Below the pieces are notes generated by a model. It had not been told where the DNA came from. It saw only the letters and a list, made by a program, of their open reading frames with translations, and made no database searches. Position numbers and translations under genes: made by a program. A stretch of DNA of 64,000 bases, taken from the NCBI RefSeq assembly GCF_042679605.1, contig NZ_JBHTMU010000003.1, positions 1-64,000 of the forward strand, read 5' to 3'. This document shows positions 33,748 through 42,810 of this stretch, one piece after another. Numbering within the stretch: the first letter of the stretch is position 1; each line of letters starts with the position of its first letter. The DNA is from Litorisediminicola beolgyonensis. Lineage in GTDB: Bacteria > Pseudomonadota > Alphaproteobacteria > Rhodobacterales > Rhodobacteraceae.

Positions 33748-35568
33748 TCAGGTCTGGCACATGAGCGCGTCGGCCCGTGCTTGGGCCTTGCGCAGGGCAT
33801 CGCGCGGCGACACGAGGCCGCGCAGCATGTCGTGACATTCCTCGCCGCAGACCCGGATGATATCGACGATCTCCGGGACCGGCGGGCGCGGCCAGAATTG
33901 CAGTTCGTCGCGCCAGGACATCGCGTCGACCGCCTCGAACACGTCGGAGATGCGGCGCACCTCCGGGTCCGAGCCGACCGAGTAGCGCGGATTGGTGCGG
34001 CTGCCGTTCTGGACGTAGAGCTTCTGCGCCTCGGGCGATGTGAAGACGGTGAGCGCCTCGGTCGCCGCCTCGATCCTGTCGGGCGCGAGATTGGCGGGGA
34101 TGCCCATGACGTATCCGCCCACCGGCGCGACGGGCGCCGCTCCGGGTCCGGCGGGATGCGGCAGGTAGCCGGTCTGGTTGAAGGCGGGCGAGGTCGGGTC
34201 GAGCTCGAAATAGGGGGCGAGAAGCGTGTAACCGTAAGCCATCGCGATATGCCCGGCCGAATAGCGATGCACGCGCTCGTACCAGGACATCGAGAGGATG
34301 TCGGGCGGCGAGTATTTCAGAAGCTCCAGCAGGAACTCCGCGGCCTGGAGGCCGGCCTCGGTGTCTATGGTCACGCGGTACCCACCCCCCGCGAGGTGGC
34401 TCGCGTCGTAGCCGCCCGCGATCTTCGGCAGGTCGAGCACGGGCTGGCCGAAATCGGCCATCGTCATCAGCACGGTGTGCCCGAGCGCGGTGCCGCGCGC
34501 GGCGTTCCAGGCGATCCCGTAACGCCCGCGCCGCGGCTCGTGCAGGGTGCGGGCGGCGTTCAGGAGCGCGTCGGTCGTGGCGGGGGGCTCGAGCCCGGCA
34601 TCCGCGAAGAGATCGCGCCGGTAGAACAGGAGCTCGGGCGTCGTCTGGGCCGGGACGCCATAGGCGCGACCGTCCCAATGGGCCGCCTGCCAGCCCGCGG
34701 TGTGGAAATCCGCCGGGTCGATCCGGGCGAGGTCCATGACCTCGTCGAGGGGCTTCAACACGCCCTTCTCGGCGAACTCGCCGATCCAGGGCAGGTCGAC
34801 CGCGATGATGTCGTAGCGGCTCGCCGTGCGCTCGGCGTTGCGCAGCGCTTCCTCGCGCAGCCGGTCGATGGAAAAGGCGCGCTGGCTGATCTGCTCGCCG
34901 ATCACCTGCTCGAACTGCCGCTTGAGCGTCTTCATCGCCATGAAGGTCGGATCGCCATGCACCAGCACGCGCAGGCCGCCCGGAACCTTCAGAGGCTCCG
35001 TCCGGACCTGGAGCGGGGGGATCGACTGCGCCGCGGCGTAGCTGCCGCCGAAATAGTAGTCCCGTGCGTCCTGCGCCCGGTCATGCCCGCCGAAGCGCGT
35101 CTCCGTCAGGCGACGGACGCGCTGGGCCAGCTGCACCCACTGCTCGAGAAGCGAGACGCTGGGATGCAGCGAAAAGCTCTTGCCGGTCTTGGTGCGGGGG
35201 CGCTGCTCGATCAGCTCGGCCTCGAGCATCTCCTTCAGGCGCCGACTCGCCGTGGCATAGGGCACCCGGCTGGCGCTGATCAGCGTCGTGGCGGTGACCA
35301 TCTTGCCTTCGAAATGACCCTTGAGAAGATGCAGCGCCATACGCAGATGCGCGTTGGGTGCGCTCAGGTCCAGCGCATCCTCGAGCTCGTCGCTCAGGTC
35401 GTCCAGGAACGCGAGAACGTCCAGAAGCTCGGCGCGCGCTTCGGGCGAGACCGCTTTCATCTGGCTATGTGCTCCCATCGCGTTCATAGATGCGGTGTGC
35501 CCCTTGGCTTGGCTGTTGCTCTGCTGTGCCGCGATGGTCTCAGGCTTGTCTGGTTTAGGATTGCCCAT
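33748..35568 (-). CDS. Winged-helix regulator fused to a family-1 ABC solute-binding domain
   Basis: A 606-residue protein started at ATG 35568 (GGGAGG upstream). There is no signal peptide: the first 40 residues are polar. Residues 42-145 form a MarR/wHTH-like domain (TLISASRVPYATASRRLKEMLEAE, in part, and wing TKTGKSFSLHP), then a linker to about 195. Residues about 197-590 are a complete SBP_bac_1-type maltose/sugar-binding domain: LRVLVHGDPTF, ASRYDIIAVDLPWIGEFAEKG, YGVPAQTTPELLFYRRDLF, and MAYGYTLLAPYF. A cytoplasmic transcription factor sensing sugar with an ABC-type clamshell is the simplest reading. It begins the minus operon and faces the sugar ABC operon across two palindromes. The exact family is not one I can name. 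Confidence 0.8.
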   Translation of the reverse strand: MGNPKPDKPETIAAQQSNSQAKGHTASMNAMGAHSQMKAVSPEARAELLDVLAFLDDLSDELEDALDLSAPNAHLRMALHLLKGHFEGKMVTATTLISASRVPYATASRRLKEMLEAELIEQRPRTKTGKSFSLHPSVSLLEQWVQLAQRVRRLTETRFGGHDRAQDARDYYFGGSYAAAQSIPPLQVRTEPLKVPGGLRVLVHGDPTFMAMKTLKRQFEQVIGEQISQRAFSIDRLREEALRNAERTASRYDIIAVDLPWIGEFAEKGVLKPLDEVMDLARIDPADFHTAGWQAAHWDGRAYGVPAQTTPELLFYRRDLFADAGLEPPATTDALLNAARTLHEPRRGRYGIAWNAARGTALGHTVLMTMADFGQPVLDLPKIAGGYDASHLAGGGYRVTIDTEAGLQAAEFLLELLKYSPPDILSMSWYERVHRYSAGHIAMAYGYTLLAPYFELDPTSPAFNQTGYLPHPAGPGAAPVAPVGGYVMGIPANLAPDRIEAATEALTVFTSPEAQKLYVQNGSRTNPRYSVGSDPEVRRISDVFEAVDAMSWRDELQFWPRPPVPEIVDIIRVCGEECHDMLRGLVSPRDALRKAQARADALMCQT

Positions 35569-35593
35569 CGGTAGCCTCCCGAATTTGTTCAAA

Positions 35594-35604
35594 GTGACAG
35601 TCAC
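35594..35604. promoter_or_regulatory. Palindrome GTGAC-A-GTCAC in regulator leader
   Basis: An exact 5+1+5 bp palindrome 26 bp upstream of the start codon of the fusion regulator, different in sequence from the TCCA sites. Possible binding site for a second regulator, or part of the promoter. Confidence 0.35.
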
Positions 35605-35620
35605 GACGTATCGCAAAAAA

Positions 35621-35656
35621 TGTCCATTTTGGAGGTGTGGATGTCCAAAATGGATA
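35621..35656. promoter_or_regulatory. Two TCCA-N3-TGGA operators, 21 bp apart
   Basis: TGTCCATTTTGGA (35621-35633) and TGTCCAAAATGGA (35642-35654) each hold a palindrome TCCA-N3-TGGA, at 35623-35633 and 35644-35654. The centres are exactly 21 bp apart, two helical turns, and the two sites are also inverted copies of each other. They lie between the fusion regulator gene (start 35568) and the divergent ABC operon (start 35793), so a dimeric winged-helix protein could occupy both and control both directions. Confidence 0.65.
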
Positions 35657-35792
35657 AATCTCCTGCGTTGCGGGCGGCGCTTAATCGGCAGGGTCGAGGG
35701 CAGTCGTTCGGTGTGCCGAATGATACCGTTGCGTCCGGGAGGGGCGCCGCTGACATCTAGGATGAGACCGGTATTTTCCGGGAGGAGACATC

Positions 35793-36740
35793 ATGAACAT
35801 TCGCACTGCTCTTGCAGCCAGCACCGCCATTCTTCTGGCCGGTGCGGCATCCGCCGAGACGATGAAGATCGGCATCACCCAGAACAACGTGGGTGTGGAC
35901 AGCTACCAGACGACCTACGAACAGGCGTTCATCGCGGCCGCTGAAGCCAATGACAACGTCGAGACCGTCGTGCTCGATGCGGGCGGCGACGTGGCCCGCC
36001 AGATCGCGCAGGTCGAGGACCTGATCCAGCAGGAGGTCGACGCGATCATCATCTGGCCGACCAATGGCGAGGCGGTGATCCCCGCGGTCCGCAAGGCGCA
36101 TCAGGCCGACATCCCGGTCATCGTCACCAACTCGAACATCGCCGAGGCGGGCTTCGACTTCGTCGCCAGCTTCTCGGGCCCCGACAACATCACCCAAGGC
36201 GCGCGCTCGGCCGAGATCATGTGCGACAAGTTCAAGGACATGGGCATCGAGTCCGAGGCCCAGATCGTGCACATCACCGGCCAGCCCGGCTACACCACCG
36301 CCATCGAGCGCGCCAAGGGCTTCGAGGACCGTCTGCCCGAGGTCTGCCCCGACGTGACCATCGTCGAGACGCAGCCGGGCGACTGGAACCGCGAGAAGTC
36401 GCAGCAGGTCATGGAGGCCTTCCTCGTCAAGTATGACGATATCGACGGCGTTTACGCCGGGGACGACAACATGGGCGTGGGCGCCTTGAACGCCGCCAAG
36501 GCCGCGGGCCGCGAGGGCATCATCTTCGTCGGCGCCACCAACTTCGCGGTCGGCTACGAGGCGATGGCCGCGGGCGAGTACTGGGGCTCGATCTACCAGT
36601 CGCCGGTCGACGATGCCGAAGCTGCGCTCAAGACCGCGATCGACGTGCTCAACGGTGAAGAGGTTCCGTTCCTGAACTACTTCGATACCCCGAAGATTAC
36701 CCAGGACAACATGGGCGAGTACGACAAGCCGGTGTTCTGA
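35793..36740 (+). CDS. Sugar ABC transporter substrate-binding protein (RbsB-type)
   Basis: A 315-residue periplasmic protein with a Sec signal (residues 1-21, cleavage after ASA). The mature domain starts ETMKIGITQNNVGVDSYQTTYEQAF and shows LIQQEVDAIIIWPTNGEAV and GVYAGDDNMGVGAL, typical of fold type I pentose/hexose binding proteins. GGGAGGAGAC precedes the start. It opens the plus-strand operon. The ligand is not evident; related proteins bind ribose, xylose, rhamnose or inositols. Confidence 0.88.
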   Translation: MNIRTALAASTAILLAGAASAETMKIGITQNNVGVDSYQTTYEQAFIAAAEANDNVETVVLDAGGDVARQIAQVEDLIQQEVDAIIIWPTNGEAVIPAVRKAHQADIPVIVTNSNIAEAGFDFVASFSGPDNITQGARSAEIMCDKFKDMGIESEAQIVHITGQPGYTTAIERAKGFEDRLPEVCPDVTIVETQPGDWNREKSQQVMEAFLVKYDDIDGVYAGDDNMGVGALNAAKAAGREGIIFVGATNFAVGYEAMAAGEYWGSIYQSPVDDAEAALKTAIDVLNGEEVPFLNYFDTPKITQDNMGEYDKPVF

Positions 36741-36832
36741 GGCTCCTCCCGACTGCGGGGCGCGCGCGTACGGCCTGGCCGGTGCGCCCCGCATGTTCAA
36801 GGCAAGATCGGAATTCTGCAGGAGGACGCGCC

Positions 36833-37630
36833 ATGGGACGGGTGTCTGAACGGGTATGCATCGTCACCGGAGCCGCGCAAGGCATCGGGCGAGCCATCGG
36901 AGAAGCGCTTCTGGACGAAGGCGCCAAGGTCTGTTTCGCCGATATCAACGGCGACAAGGTGGCCGAGGTGGCCGAGGCCAACCGCGCCCGGGTGAGCGGC
37001 CCCGACGAGGTGGTGACCTCGGCGCAGGTAGACGTCACCGACCGCGAACAGGTGCGTGCGATGATCGCGCACACGGTCGAGACCTTCGGCAGGCTCGACG
37101 TGAAGTTCAATAACGCGGGCGTCAACAAGCCCATGAAATTCATGGACGTGACCGAGCAGAACTGGAATTTCATCATGGGCGTCAACGGGCTCGGCTGCAT
37201 GATCGGCATGCAGGAGGCCGCCCGCCAGATGATCGCCCAGGGCGGCGGCGGCAAGATCATCAACACCGCCTCGATCGCCAGCCGGCAGGGCTTCGACAAC
37301 GTGGCGCCCTATTGCGCCTCGAAATTCGCGGTGGTCTCGCTGACCCAGTCGGGCGCGCGCGACCTCGCCAAGCATGACATCACGGTCACCGGCTTCGCTC
37401 CGGGCGTGGTGGCGACCGAAATGTGGGATCAGGTCGACCGCGACCTGATGGAGATCGGCGCCGCGGACCGTCCCGGTCAGGCGATGGAGGAGTTCTCGTC
37501 CGAGATCCTCCGCGGCCGGGTGGCGACGCCCGCCGACGTGACCGGAACGACGACGTTCCTGGCATCTCGGGACAGCGATTACATGACCGGCCAGATCGTC
37601 ATGATCGACGGCGGCATGACGCTCGTCTGA
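36833..37630 (+). CDS. SDR, polyol dehydrogenase-like
   Basis: A 265-residue SDR starting at ATG 36833 after GCAGGAGGAC. TGAAQGIGRA, NNAGV, the Ser in TASIASRQGF and the YCASK motif are present. The C-terminal part TGFAPGVVATEMWDQVDRDL, MEIGAADRPGQAMEEF and DSDYMTGQIVMIDGG parallels the divergent SDR at 32912. It is placed between the binding protein and the permeases, an odd position for an enzyme and a hint that its substrate is the transported polyol or sugar. Confidence 0.83.
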   Translation: MGRVSERVCIVTGAAQGIGRAIGEALLDEGAKVCFADINGDKVAEVAEANRARVSGPDEVVTSAQVDVTDREQVRAMIAHTVETFGRLDVKFNNAGVNKPMKFMDVTEQNWNFIMGVNGLGCMIGMQEAARQMIAQGGGGKIINTASIASRQGFDNVAPYCASKFAVVSLTQSGARDLAKHDITVTGFAPGVVATEMWDQVDRDLMEIGAADRPGQAMEEFSSEILRGRVATPADVTGTTTFLASRDSDYMTGQIVMIDGGMTLV

Positions 37631-37696
37631 GCGGGAGCCGGAAGAGAGAGGAAGAGCGGCCGTCGCCTCTGCGACGACCAGTCCAGGGAGGAACAC

Positions 37697-38671
37697 ATGA
37701 CGGCACTGACGAAGTCACGGCTCGGTGGGCTGGTGGCAAAGCAGGGTATTTTGATCGCCTTCGCGGTCTTCATCCTGGTTTTCACGATCGCCAATCCGAA
37801 ATTCCTGACCATCGACAACCTGTTCAGCGTCGTGCGGTCCTCGGCCATCCTGGGGGTCATGGCGCTGGGCGTCACCTTCGTGGTGATCAGCGGCAATCTC
37901 GATCTCTCGGTCGGCTCGATGATGTCCTTCTCGACCATCGTGGTGCTCGATCTGCACGACAAGATCGGACCGCTCCTGGCGATCCCCGCGATGTTCGCGA
38001 TGACGCTCGCGCTGGGCGCGATCATCGGCTTTCTGGTGGGCTACCTGAAGCTCAACTCGCTGATCGTGACGCTCGGGATGCTGTCGGCCATCCACGGTCT
38101 GACGCTCACCTATTCGGGCGGCAAGAACATGGACATCGCCGACAAGGAAGGCACCTGGTTCAGCGTCTTCGGGCAGGGCAGCCTTCTCGGCATCCCGGTG
38201 CCGATCCTGATCTTCGCGGCCCTCGCGGCGCTTCTGGGCCTGACGCTCAGCAAGACGCCCTTCGGTCGCAAGGTCTACGCGGTCGGCGGCAACGGCACCG
38301 CCGCGACCTTCTCGGGCATCCGCCGCGCGCGGACTGTCTTCAACTGCTACCTGATCTCGGCCGCCTGCGTGGCGACCGCGGGTCTTATCCAGGCGAGCCG
38401 CAGCCTCGGCTCGCAGAACACCGTGGGGCAGGGGCTCGAACTCGAGGTGCTGGCCGCCGTGATCCTGGGCGGTGCGTCGCTGATGGGCGGCTCCGGCACG
38501 ATCTTCAAGACCGTGATCGGCGTCCTGATCCTGGGCTTCATCCAGAACGGTCTGCTTCTCCTGGGGCTGCAGTTCTACGTCCAGTTCGTCGTGACCTGGA
38601 TCATCATCATCCTTGCTGTCTGGCTCGATATCGCGGCCAAGCGCGGCAAGCTCTGGTCACCGATCGCATAA
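37697..38671 (+). CDS. Sugar ABC transporter permease (RbsC-type)
   Basis: A 324-residue membrane protein with about ten hydrophobic segments. LGVMALGVTFVVISGNLDLSVGSMMSFST, VGYLKLNSLIVTLGMLSAIHGLTL and VLAAVILGGASLMGGSGT are the RbsC/BPD_transp_2 signatures. CAGGGAGGAA precedes the start. It forms the channel with the second permease encoded 13 bp downstream. Confidence 0.9.
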   Translation: MTALTKSRLGGLVAKQGILIAFAVFILVFTIANPKFLTIDNLFSVVRSSAILGVMALGVTFVVISGNLDLSVGSMMSFSTIVVLDLHDKIGPLLAIPAMFAMTLALGAIIGFLVGYLKLNSLIVTLGMLSAIHGLTLTYSGGKNMDIADKEGTWFSVFGQGSLLGIPVPILIFAALAALLGLTLSKTPFGRKVYAVGGNGTAATFSGIRRARTVFNCYLISAACVATAGLIQASRSLGSQNTVGQGLELEVLAAVILGGASLMGGSGTIFKTVIGVLILGFIQNGLLLLGLQFYVQFVVTWIIIILAVWLDIAAKRGKLWSPIA

Positions 38672-38684
38672 GGGAGGAACCGCT

Positions 38685-39686
38685 ATGCAACCGGGCGCTC
38701 TGTCCAAGGCTCTGAAAAGCGGCGCGATCTGGGGCTTCATCGTCCTCGAGCTGGTCTTCTTCAGCATCGCCGGCGAGTTCATGTCGCTCTCCGACAAGGC
38801 CTTCATGGATTTCGAGAACATGCTCCTGCTGCTCAAGCAGTCGGCGCCGATCGGGATCATCGCGATGGGAATGACCATCGTCATGGTGAACGGCAATATC
38901 GACCTGAGCGTCGGCGCGACCTTCGCCATCGCAGCGATCGTGCTGCTCGACAGCCTGACCTGGCCGATCTTCGCGGGCCTGGGTGACTGGGTCATCCCGG
39001 TCTCCTGGCTCCTGGCCCTGACGACCGGCGTGGTGCTCGGCGCGATCAACGGGCTGATCGTCTGGAAGACCGGCGTCGATGCCTTCATCGTGACGCTCGG
39101 CTCCATGCTCGGCTATCGCGGCATCGTCTTCATGTTCAACGGCGAGAACCCTACGAGCCACCTCAACTGGACGCTCGTGGATTTCGCCGAGGCGCAGTTC
39201 CTGGGGCTCCATACCGCGACCTGGTTCCTGCTCGTCGTGACCTTCGGCATCTGGTTCCTGATGACGAAGACCGTGCATGGCCGGAACGCCTATGCCATCG
39301 GCGACAACCGCGAGGCGGCGGTCAATGCGGGTATCCGCGTCGGGCCGCACATGATGATCAACTTCGCGATCATCGGCTTTCTCGCGGCGCTCTCGGCGGT
39401 GGTCTTCTACTCCGAGTCGGGGTCGGTGAACCCCAATGACGGCCAGCTCTACGAGCTTTGGGTCATCACCGCCGTGGTTCTGGGCGGCACCAAGATCACC
39501 GGGGGCGCGGGCAGCGCCATCGGCACCTTCGGCGGCGTGATCGCCATCCAGCTCCTGCGCAAGGGGCTCGGCCATATCGGCGCCGACACCTCCACCGTCA
39601 ACCTCGTCATCGGCTGCATCCTGATCGCGGTGCTGTTCCTCGACCGCCAGCTCAACGTCAAAGGGAAAGAGGAGTTGAAGATATGA
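38685..39686 (+). CDS. Sugar ABC transporter permease (RbsC-type), second subunit
   Basis: A 333-residue membrane protein; ATG 38685 follows GGGAGGAA. Motifs GIIAMGMTIVMVNGNIDLSVGATF, GVDAFIVTLGSMLGYRGIVFMF and WVITAVVLGGTKITGGAGSAIGT mark the same family as the upstream permease, so the pore is probably a heterodimer. Its stop overlaps the ATPase start (ATGA at 39683-39686). Confidence 0.9.
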   Translation: MQPGALSKALKSGAIWGFIVLELVFFSIAGEFMSLSDKAFMDFENMLLLLKQSAPIGIIAMGMTIVMVNGNIDLSVGATFAIAAIVLLDSLTWPIFAGLGDWVIPVSWLLALTTGVVLGAINGLIVWKTGVDAFIVTLGSMLGYRGIVFMFNGENPTSHLNWTLVDFAEAQFLGLHTATWFLLVVTFGIWFLMTKTVHGRNAYAIGDNREAAVNAGIRVGPHMMINFAIIGFLAALSAVVFYSESGSVNPNDGQLYELWVITAVVLGGTKITGGAGSAIGTFGGVIAIQLLRKGLGHIGADTSTVNLVIGCILIAVLFLDRQLNVKGKEELKI

Positions 39687-41188
39687 CCGACCCGGTTCTC
39701 CGTCTCGAGGATATCGTCAAGACCTTCCCCGGCGTGCGTGCGCTCGATGGCGTGTCCCTCTCGGTGATGCCCGGCGAGGTGCATGCGCTGATGGGCGAGA
39801 ACGGCGCGGGCAAGTCGACGCTGATGAAGGTCCTGGGCGGCATCCACCAGCCCGACGGCGGCGCGATCTACATGGGCGACAGCCAGGTCGTCATGTCCGG
39901 GCCTCTTGAAGCCAAGGCCAAGGGGATCGTGTTCATCCACCAGGAGCTCAGCCTCGCCGAGGAGCTGTCGGTCGCCGAGAACATCTACCTGGGCGAGCTG
40001 CCGCGGAAATCCTTCGGGCGGGTCGACTGGGCGCTCCTGACCCAGCGCACCGACGCGATCCTGAAAAAGCTCAATGTCGGCTTCACCGCCAAGACGCGGG
40101 TCGGCGATCTCTCCATCGCCAACCAGCAGATGGTCGAGATCGCGCGCGCCCTCACGGTCGATGCGAAGGCGGTGATCTTCGACGAGCCGACCGCGTCGCT
40201 GACCGATGCCGAGAAATCGGTGCTCTTCGACGTGATCGCCGATCTCAAGGCCGACGGGGTGGGGATCATCTACATCTCCCACCGCATGGAGGAGATCTTC
40301 AAGATCACCGACCGCATCTCGGTGCTTCGGGATGGCCAGTACCAGGGCACCGTGGAGACCGCGGACAGCACCGAGGAATCGGTCACGCAGATGATGATCG
40401 GGCGCAAGCTCGACCTGAGCCGCAACGCCTCGCATCACGAATTGGGCGAGGTCGCGCTGGAGGTGCGCGGTCTGAGCTGCGGCAAGCTTTACAAGGACGT
40501 CAGCTTCTCGGTGCGCCGGGGCGAAGTCGTGGGCTTCTACGGTCTCGTGGGCGCAGGACGGACCGAGATCGCCGAGACGCTCTTCGGCCTCCGCGATCCT
40601 TCGGCAGGCACCATCCTGCTCGATGGCGAAGAGGTACGTCTCAGCTCGCCGACCGATGCGATTTCGCGCGGCATCAGCCTGGTGCCGGAGGACCGCAAGG
40701 GGCAGGGGCTGGTTCTTGGCATGAATTGCCGGGACAACATGACCCTGCCGCAGGTCGACGATCTGAAGGCCGGGCCGTTCGTGGCCGAGGGCGCCGAGGT
40801 CGCGATCTTCGACCAGTATCGCGACCGGCTCGACATCCGGACACCGGGCTGGAAACAGCTCGTGGGCAACCTCTCGGGCGGCAACCAGCAGAAGATCGTG
40901 ATCGGCAAATGGCTGTCGATGCACCCGACGCTCCTGATCGTCGACGAGCCGACCCGCGGCATCGATGTCGGCAGCAAGTCCGAGATCCACAAGCTGCTCC
41001 GCGCGCTCGCGGCGCAAGGCTACGCGGTCATGGTGATCAGCTCGGAGATGCCGGAAGTGCTGCATGTCTCCGACCGGATCGTCGCGATGTATTCCGGCAA
41101 GATCATGCGGACCTTCACGTCGGACGAGGTGACCGAGGACAACCTCATCCAGGCGATCTCGGGCATCGAGACCGACCAGGCGGCATGA
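39683..41188 (+). CDS. Sugar ABC transporter ATPase, double domain (RbsA/XylG-type)
   Basis: A 501-residue protein with two nucleotide-binding domains. The first has Walker A GENGAGKST, signature LSIANQQMVEIARAL and Walker B AVIFDEPTASL; the second has the usual degenerate Walker A GLVGAGRTE and a good signature NLSGGNQQKIVIGKWL with LIVDEPTRGIDVGSKSEI. This asymmetry is normal for RbsA/XylG. It is coupled by overlap to the permease before it and the oxidoreductase after it. Confidence 0.92.
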   Translation: MTDPVLRLEDIVKTFPGVRALDGVSLSVMPGEVHALMGENGAGKSTLMKVLGGIHQPDGGAIYMGDSQVVMSGPLEAKAKGIVFIHQELSLAEELSVAENIYLGELPRKSFGRVDWALLTQRTDAILKKLNVGFTAKTRVGDLSIANQQMVEIARALTVDAKAVIFDEPTASLTDAEKSVLFDVIADLKADGVGIIYISHRMEEIFKITDRISVLRDGQYQGTVETADSTEESVTQMMIGRKLDLSRNASHHELGEVALEVRGLSCGKLYKDVSFSVRRGEVVGFYGLVGAGRTEIAETLFGLRDPSAGTILLDGEEVRLSSPTDAISRGISLVPEDRKGQGLVLGMNCRDNMTLPQVDDLKAGPFVAEGAEVAIFDQYRDRLDIRTPGWKQLVGNLSGGNQQKIVIGKWLSMHPTLLIVDEPTRGIDVGSKSEIHKLLRALAAQGYAVMVISSEMPEVLHVSDRIVAMYSGKIMRTFTSDEVTEDNLIQAISGIETDQAA

Positions 41189-42054
41189 TGCGGATCGGCT
41201 TTGCAGGACTGGGGCGCATGGGCAGCGCCATGGCGCGCAATCTCGCGCCGGTCGCAGAGACACTCACGCTCTGGAACCGCTCGCGAGGGAAAGCCCAAGC
41301 ACTGGCCGCAGACCTGGGCTGCGCTGTCGCCGATAGCCCCCGCGCGCTGTCGGATGCCTCCGACGTCGTCGTGACCATGCTGGCCGATGATGCGTCCTCG
41401 GAGGCGGTGCATGGCGGCGCGGACGGGCTTTTCGCCGGACGGGCGCGGGTCTTTTTCGAGATGGGCACGATGAGCCCCGACCATATCTGCTGGCTTGCCG
41501 AGAACGCACCAGAAGGTGCGCAGGTGATCGACGCGCCGGTCTCCGGCGCGACGCAGGCCGCCGCCGAGGCGCAGCTTCTCATCATGGCGGGCTGCACCGA
41601 GGACGCGGCCGCACCGCTCGCCCCGATCTTCGCGGCGCTGGGCAAAGAGACCATCTGTCTCGGACGCCCCGGCGCGGGCGCGGTGATGAAGCTCGCGGTC
41701 AATTCGCTGATCCACGGCCTGAACCAGACGCTGGCCGAGGCGATGGCGCTGGCGGAGGCCTCGGGCATCGCGCGCGAAGCCGCCTTCGACGTGATCGAGG
41801 CCAGCGCCGCCTGCGCGCCGATGCTCAAATACCGCCGGCTGCTCTACCTCGACGAGGCCGCGCATGACGTGACCTTCACGGTCGCGCTCGCCCGCAAGGA
41901 CATGGAAGTGACCGCGGCCCTGGCCCGCGCGCTTGGCACCGCCATGCCGCAGGGACTGACCACGCTGGCCGAGCTCCGCGCCGCCGAGGCTAGCGGCTAC
42001 GCCGAACGCGACATGGCCGCGATGCTGGACCACATGAGAAAGGACCACCCATGA
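41185..42054 (+). CDS. 3-hydroxyisobutyrate dehydrogenase-family oxidoreductase
   Basis: A 289-residue beta-hydroxyacid dehydrogenase. RIGFAGLGRMGSAMARNL is the dinucleotide loop (GxGxxG) and NRSRGKAQALA follows, Arg suggesting NADP. Family motifs DAPVSGATQAAAEAQL and the catalytic Lys in GAGAVMKLAVNSL are present. Relatives act on 3-hydroxyisobutyrate, tartronate semialdehyde or L-threonate. ATG 41185 overlaps the ATPase stop. Its role is likely reduction or oxidation of a three- or four-carbon acid in the pathway. Confidence 0.85.
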   Translation: MMRIGFAGLGRMGSAMARNLAPVAETLTLWNRSRGKAQALAADLGCAVADSPRALSDASDVVVTMLADDASSEAVHGGADGLFAGRARVFFEMGTMSPDHICWLAENAPEGAQVIDAPVSGATQAAAEAQLLIMAGCTEDAAAPLAPIFAALGKETICLGRPGAGAVMKLAVNSLIHGLNQTLAEAMALAEASGIAREAAFDVIEASAACAPMLKYRRLLYLDEAAHDVTFTVALARKDMEVTAALARALGTAMPQGLTTLAELRAAEASGYAERDMAAMLDHMRKDHP

Positions 42055-42761
42055 AAGCAGCCCTCTTCGTCGGTGGCTGGGAAGGCCACGCCCCGACATC
42101 CTTCGCCGACTGGTACCGGGAGCTTCTCGAGGCCAACGGCTTCGAGGTCGATGTCTACGACACGATGGAGCCGCTCGAACGGCCCGAGACGCTGTCCGAT
42201 GTCAGCCTCATCACGCCGATCTGGTCCTCGGCCCGCTCCGGGCACCTCGAGGAGTTCGGCAACATGACCAAGGCGCAGGAGGACGGGCTTCTGAAGCTCA
42301 TCGGCGACGGCTGCGGCATCGCCGGGTGGCACGGTCACATGGGCGACGCGTTCCGCGACCGTCCGACCTACCACTTCCTGATCGGCGGCCAGTTCGTCGC
42401 CCACCCGCCGGGCTGGCCCGACAACCTGCAGCCGGCCGAGGATTACATCGACTACGACGTGACCATCTGCAAACCGGACGACCCGATCGTCCGGGGCATC
42501 AAGAGTTTCCGGCTGACCTCGGAGCAGTATTACATGCTGGTCGATCCCTCGAACGAGGTGCTGGCGACGACCACCTTCTCAGGGGATCATCTCTGGTGGA
42601 TCGAAGGCACGGTCATCCCGGTGGTGTGGAAGCGCCGCTGGGACAAGGGCCGGGTGTTCTACTGCTCCATCGGCCACGAACTGGACGATCTGAAAACCCC
42701 GCAGGTCACCGAGATCATCCGCCGCGGCGCCCTCTGGGCCGCCGAGGGCAAGGCGGCGTGA
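42051..42761 (+). CDS. ThuA-like protein (trehalose utilisation family)
   Basis: A 236-residue protein of the ThuA family, a glutamine-amidotransferase-like fold: MKAALFVGGWEGHAPTSFAD, IAGWHGHMGDAFRD, FIGGQFVAHPPGWP region and RVFYCSIGHELDDL. ThuA of Sinorhizobium belongs to the trehalose/maltose/sucrose keto-sugar route; the biochemical role of the family is still poorly defined, and many members lie in sugar catabolic operons. Its start overlaps the preceding stop (ATGA at 42051-42054). Confidence 0.85.
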   Translation: MKAALFVGGWEGHAPTSFADWYRELLEANGFEVDVYDTMEPLERPETLSDVSLITPIWSSARSGHLEEFGNMTKAQEDGLLKLIGDGCGIAGWHGHMGDAFRDRPTYHFLIGGQFVAHPPGWPDNLQPAEDYIDYDVTICKPDDPIVRGIKSFRLTSEQYYMLVDPSNEVLATTTFSGDHLWWIEGTVIPVVWKRRWDKGRVFYCSIGHELDDLKTPQVTEIIRRGALWAAEGKAA

Positions 42762-42810
42762 GGCGCGCCTCCGCCGCATCCAGAACACTTCGAAACGAAC
42801 AGGACAGGAC

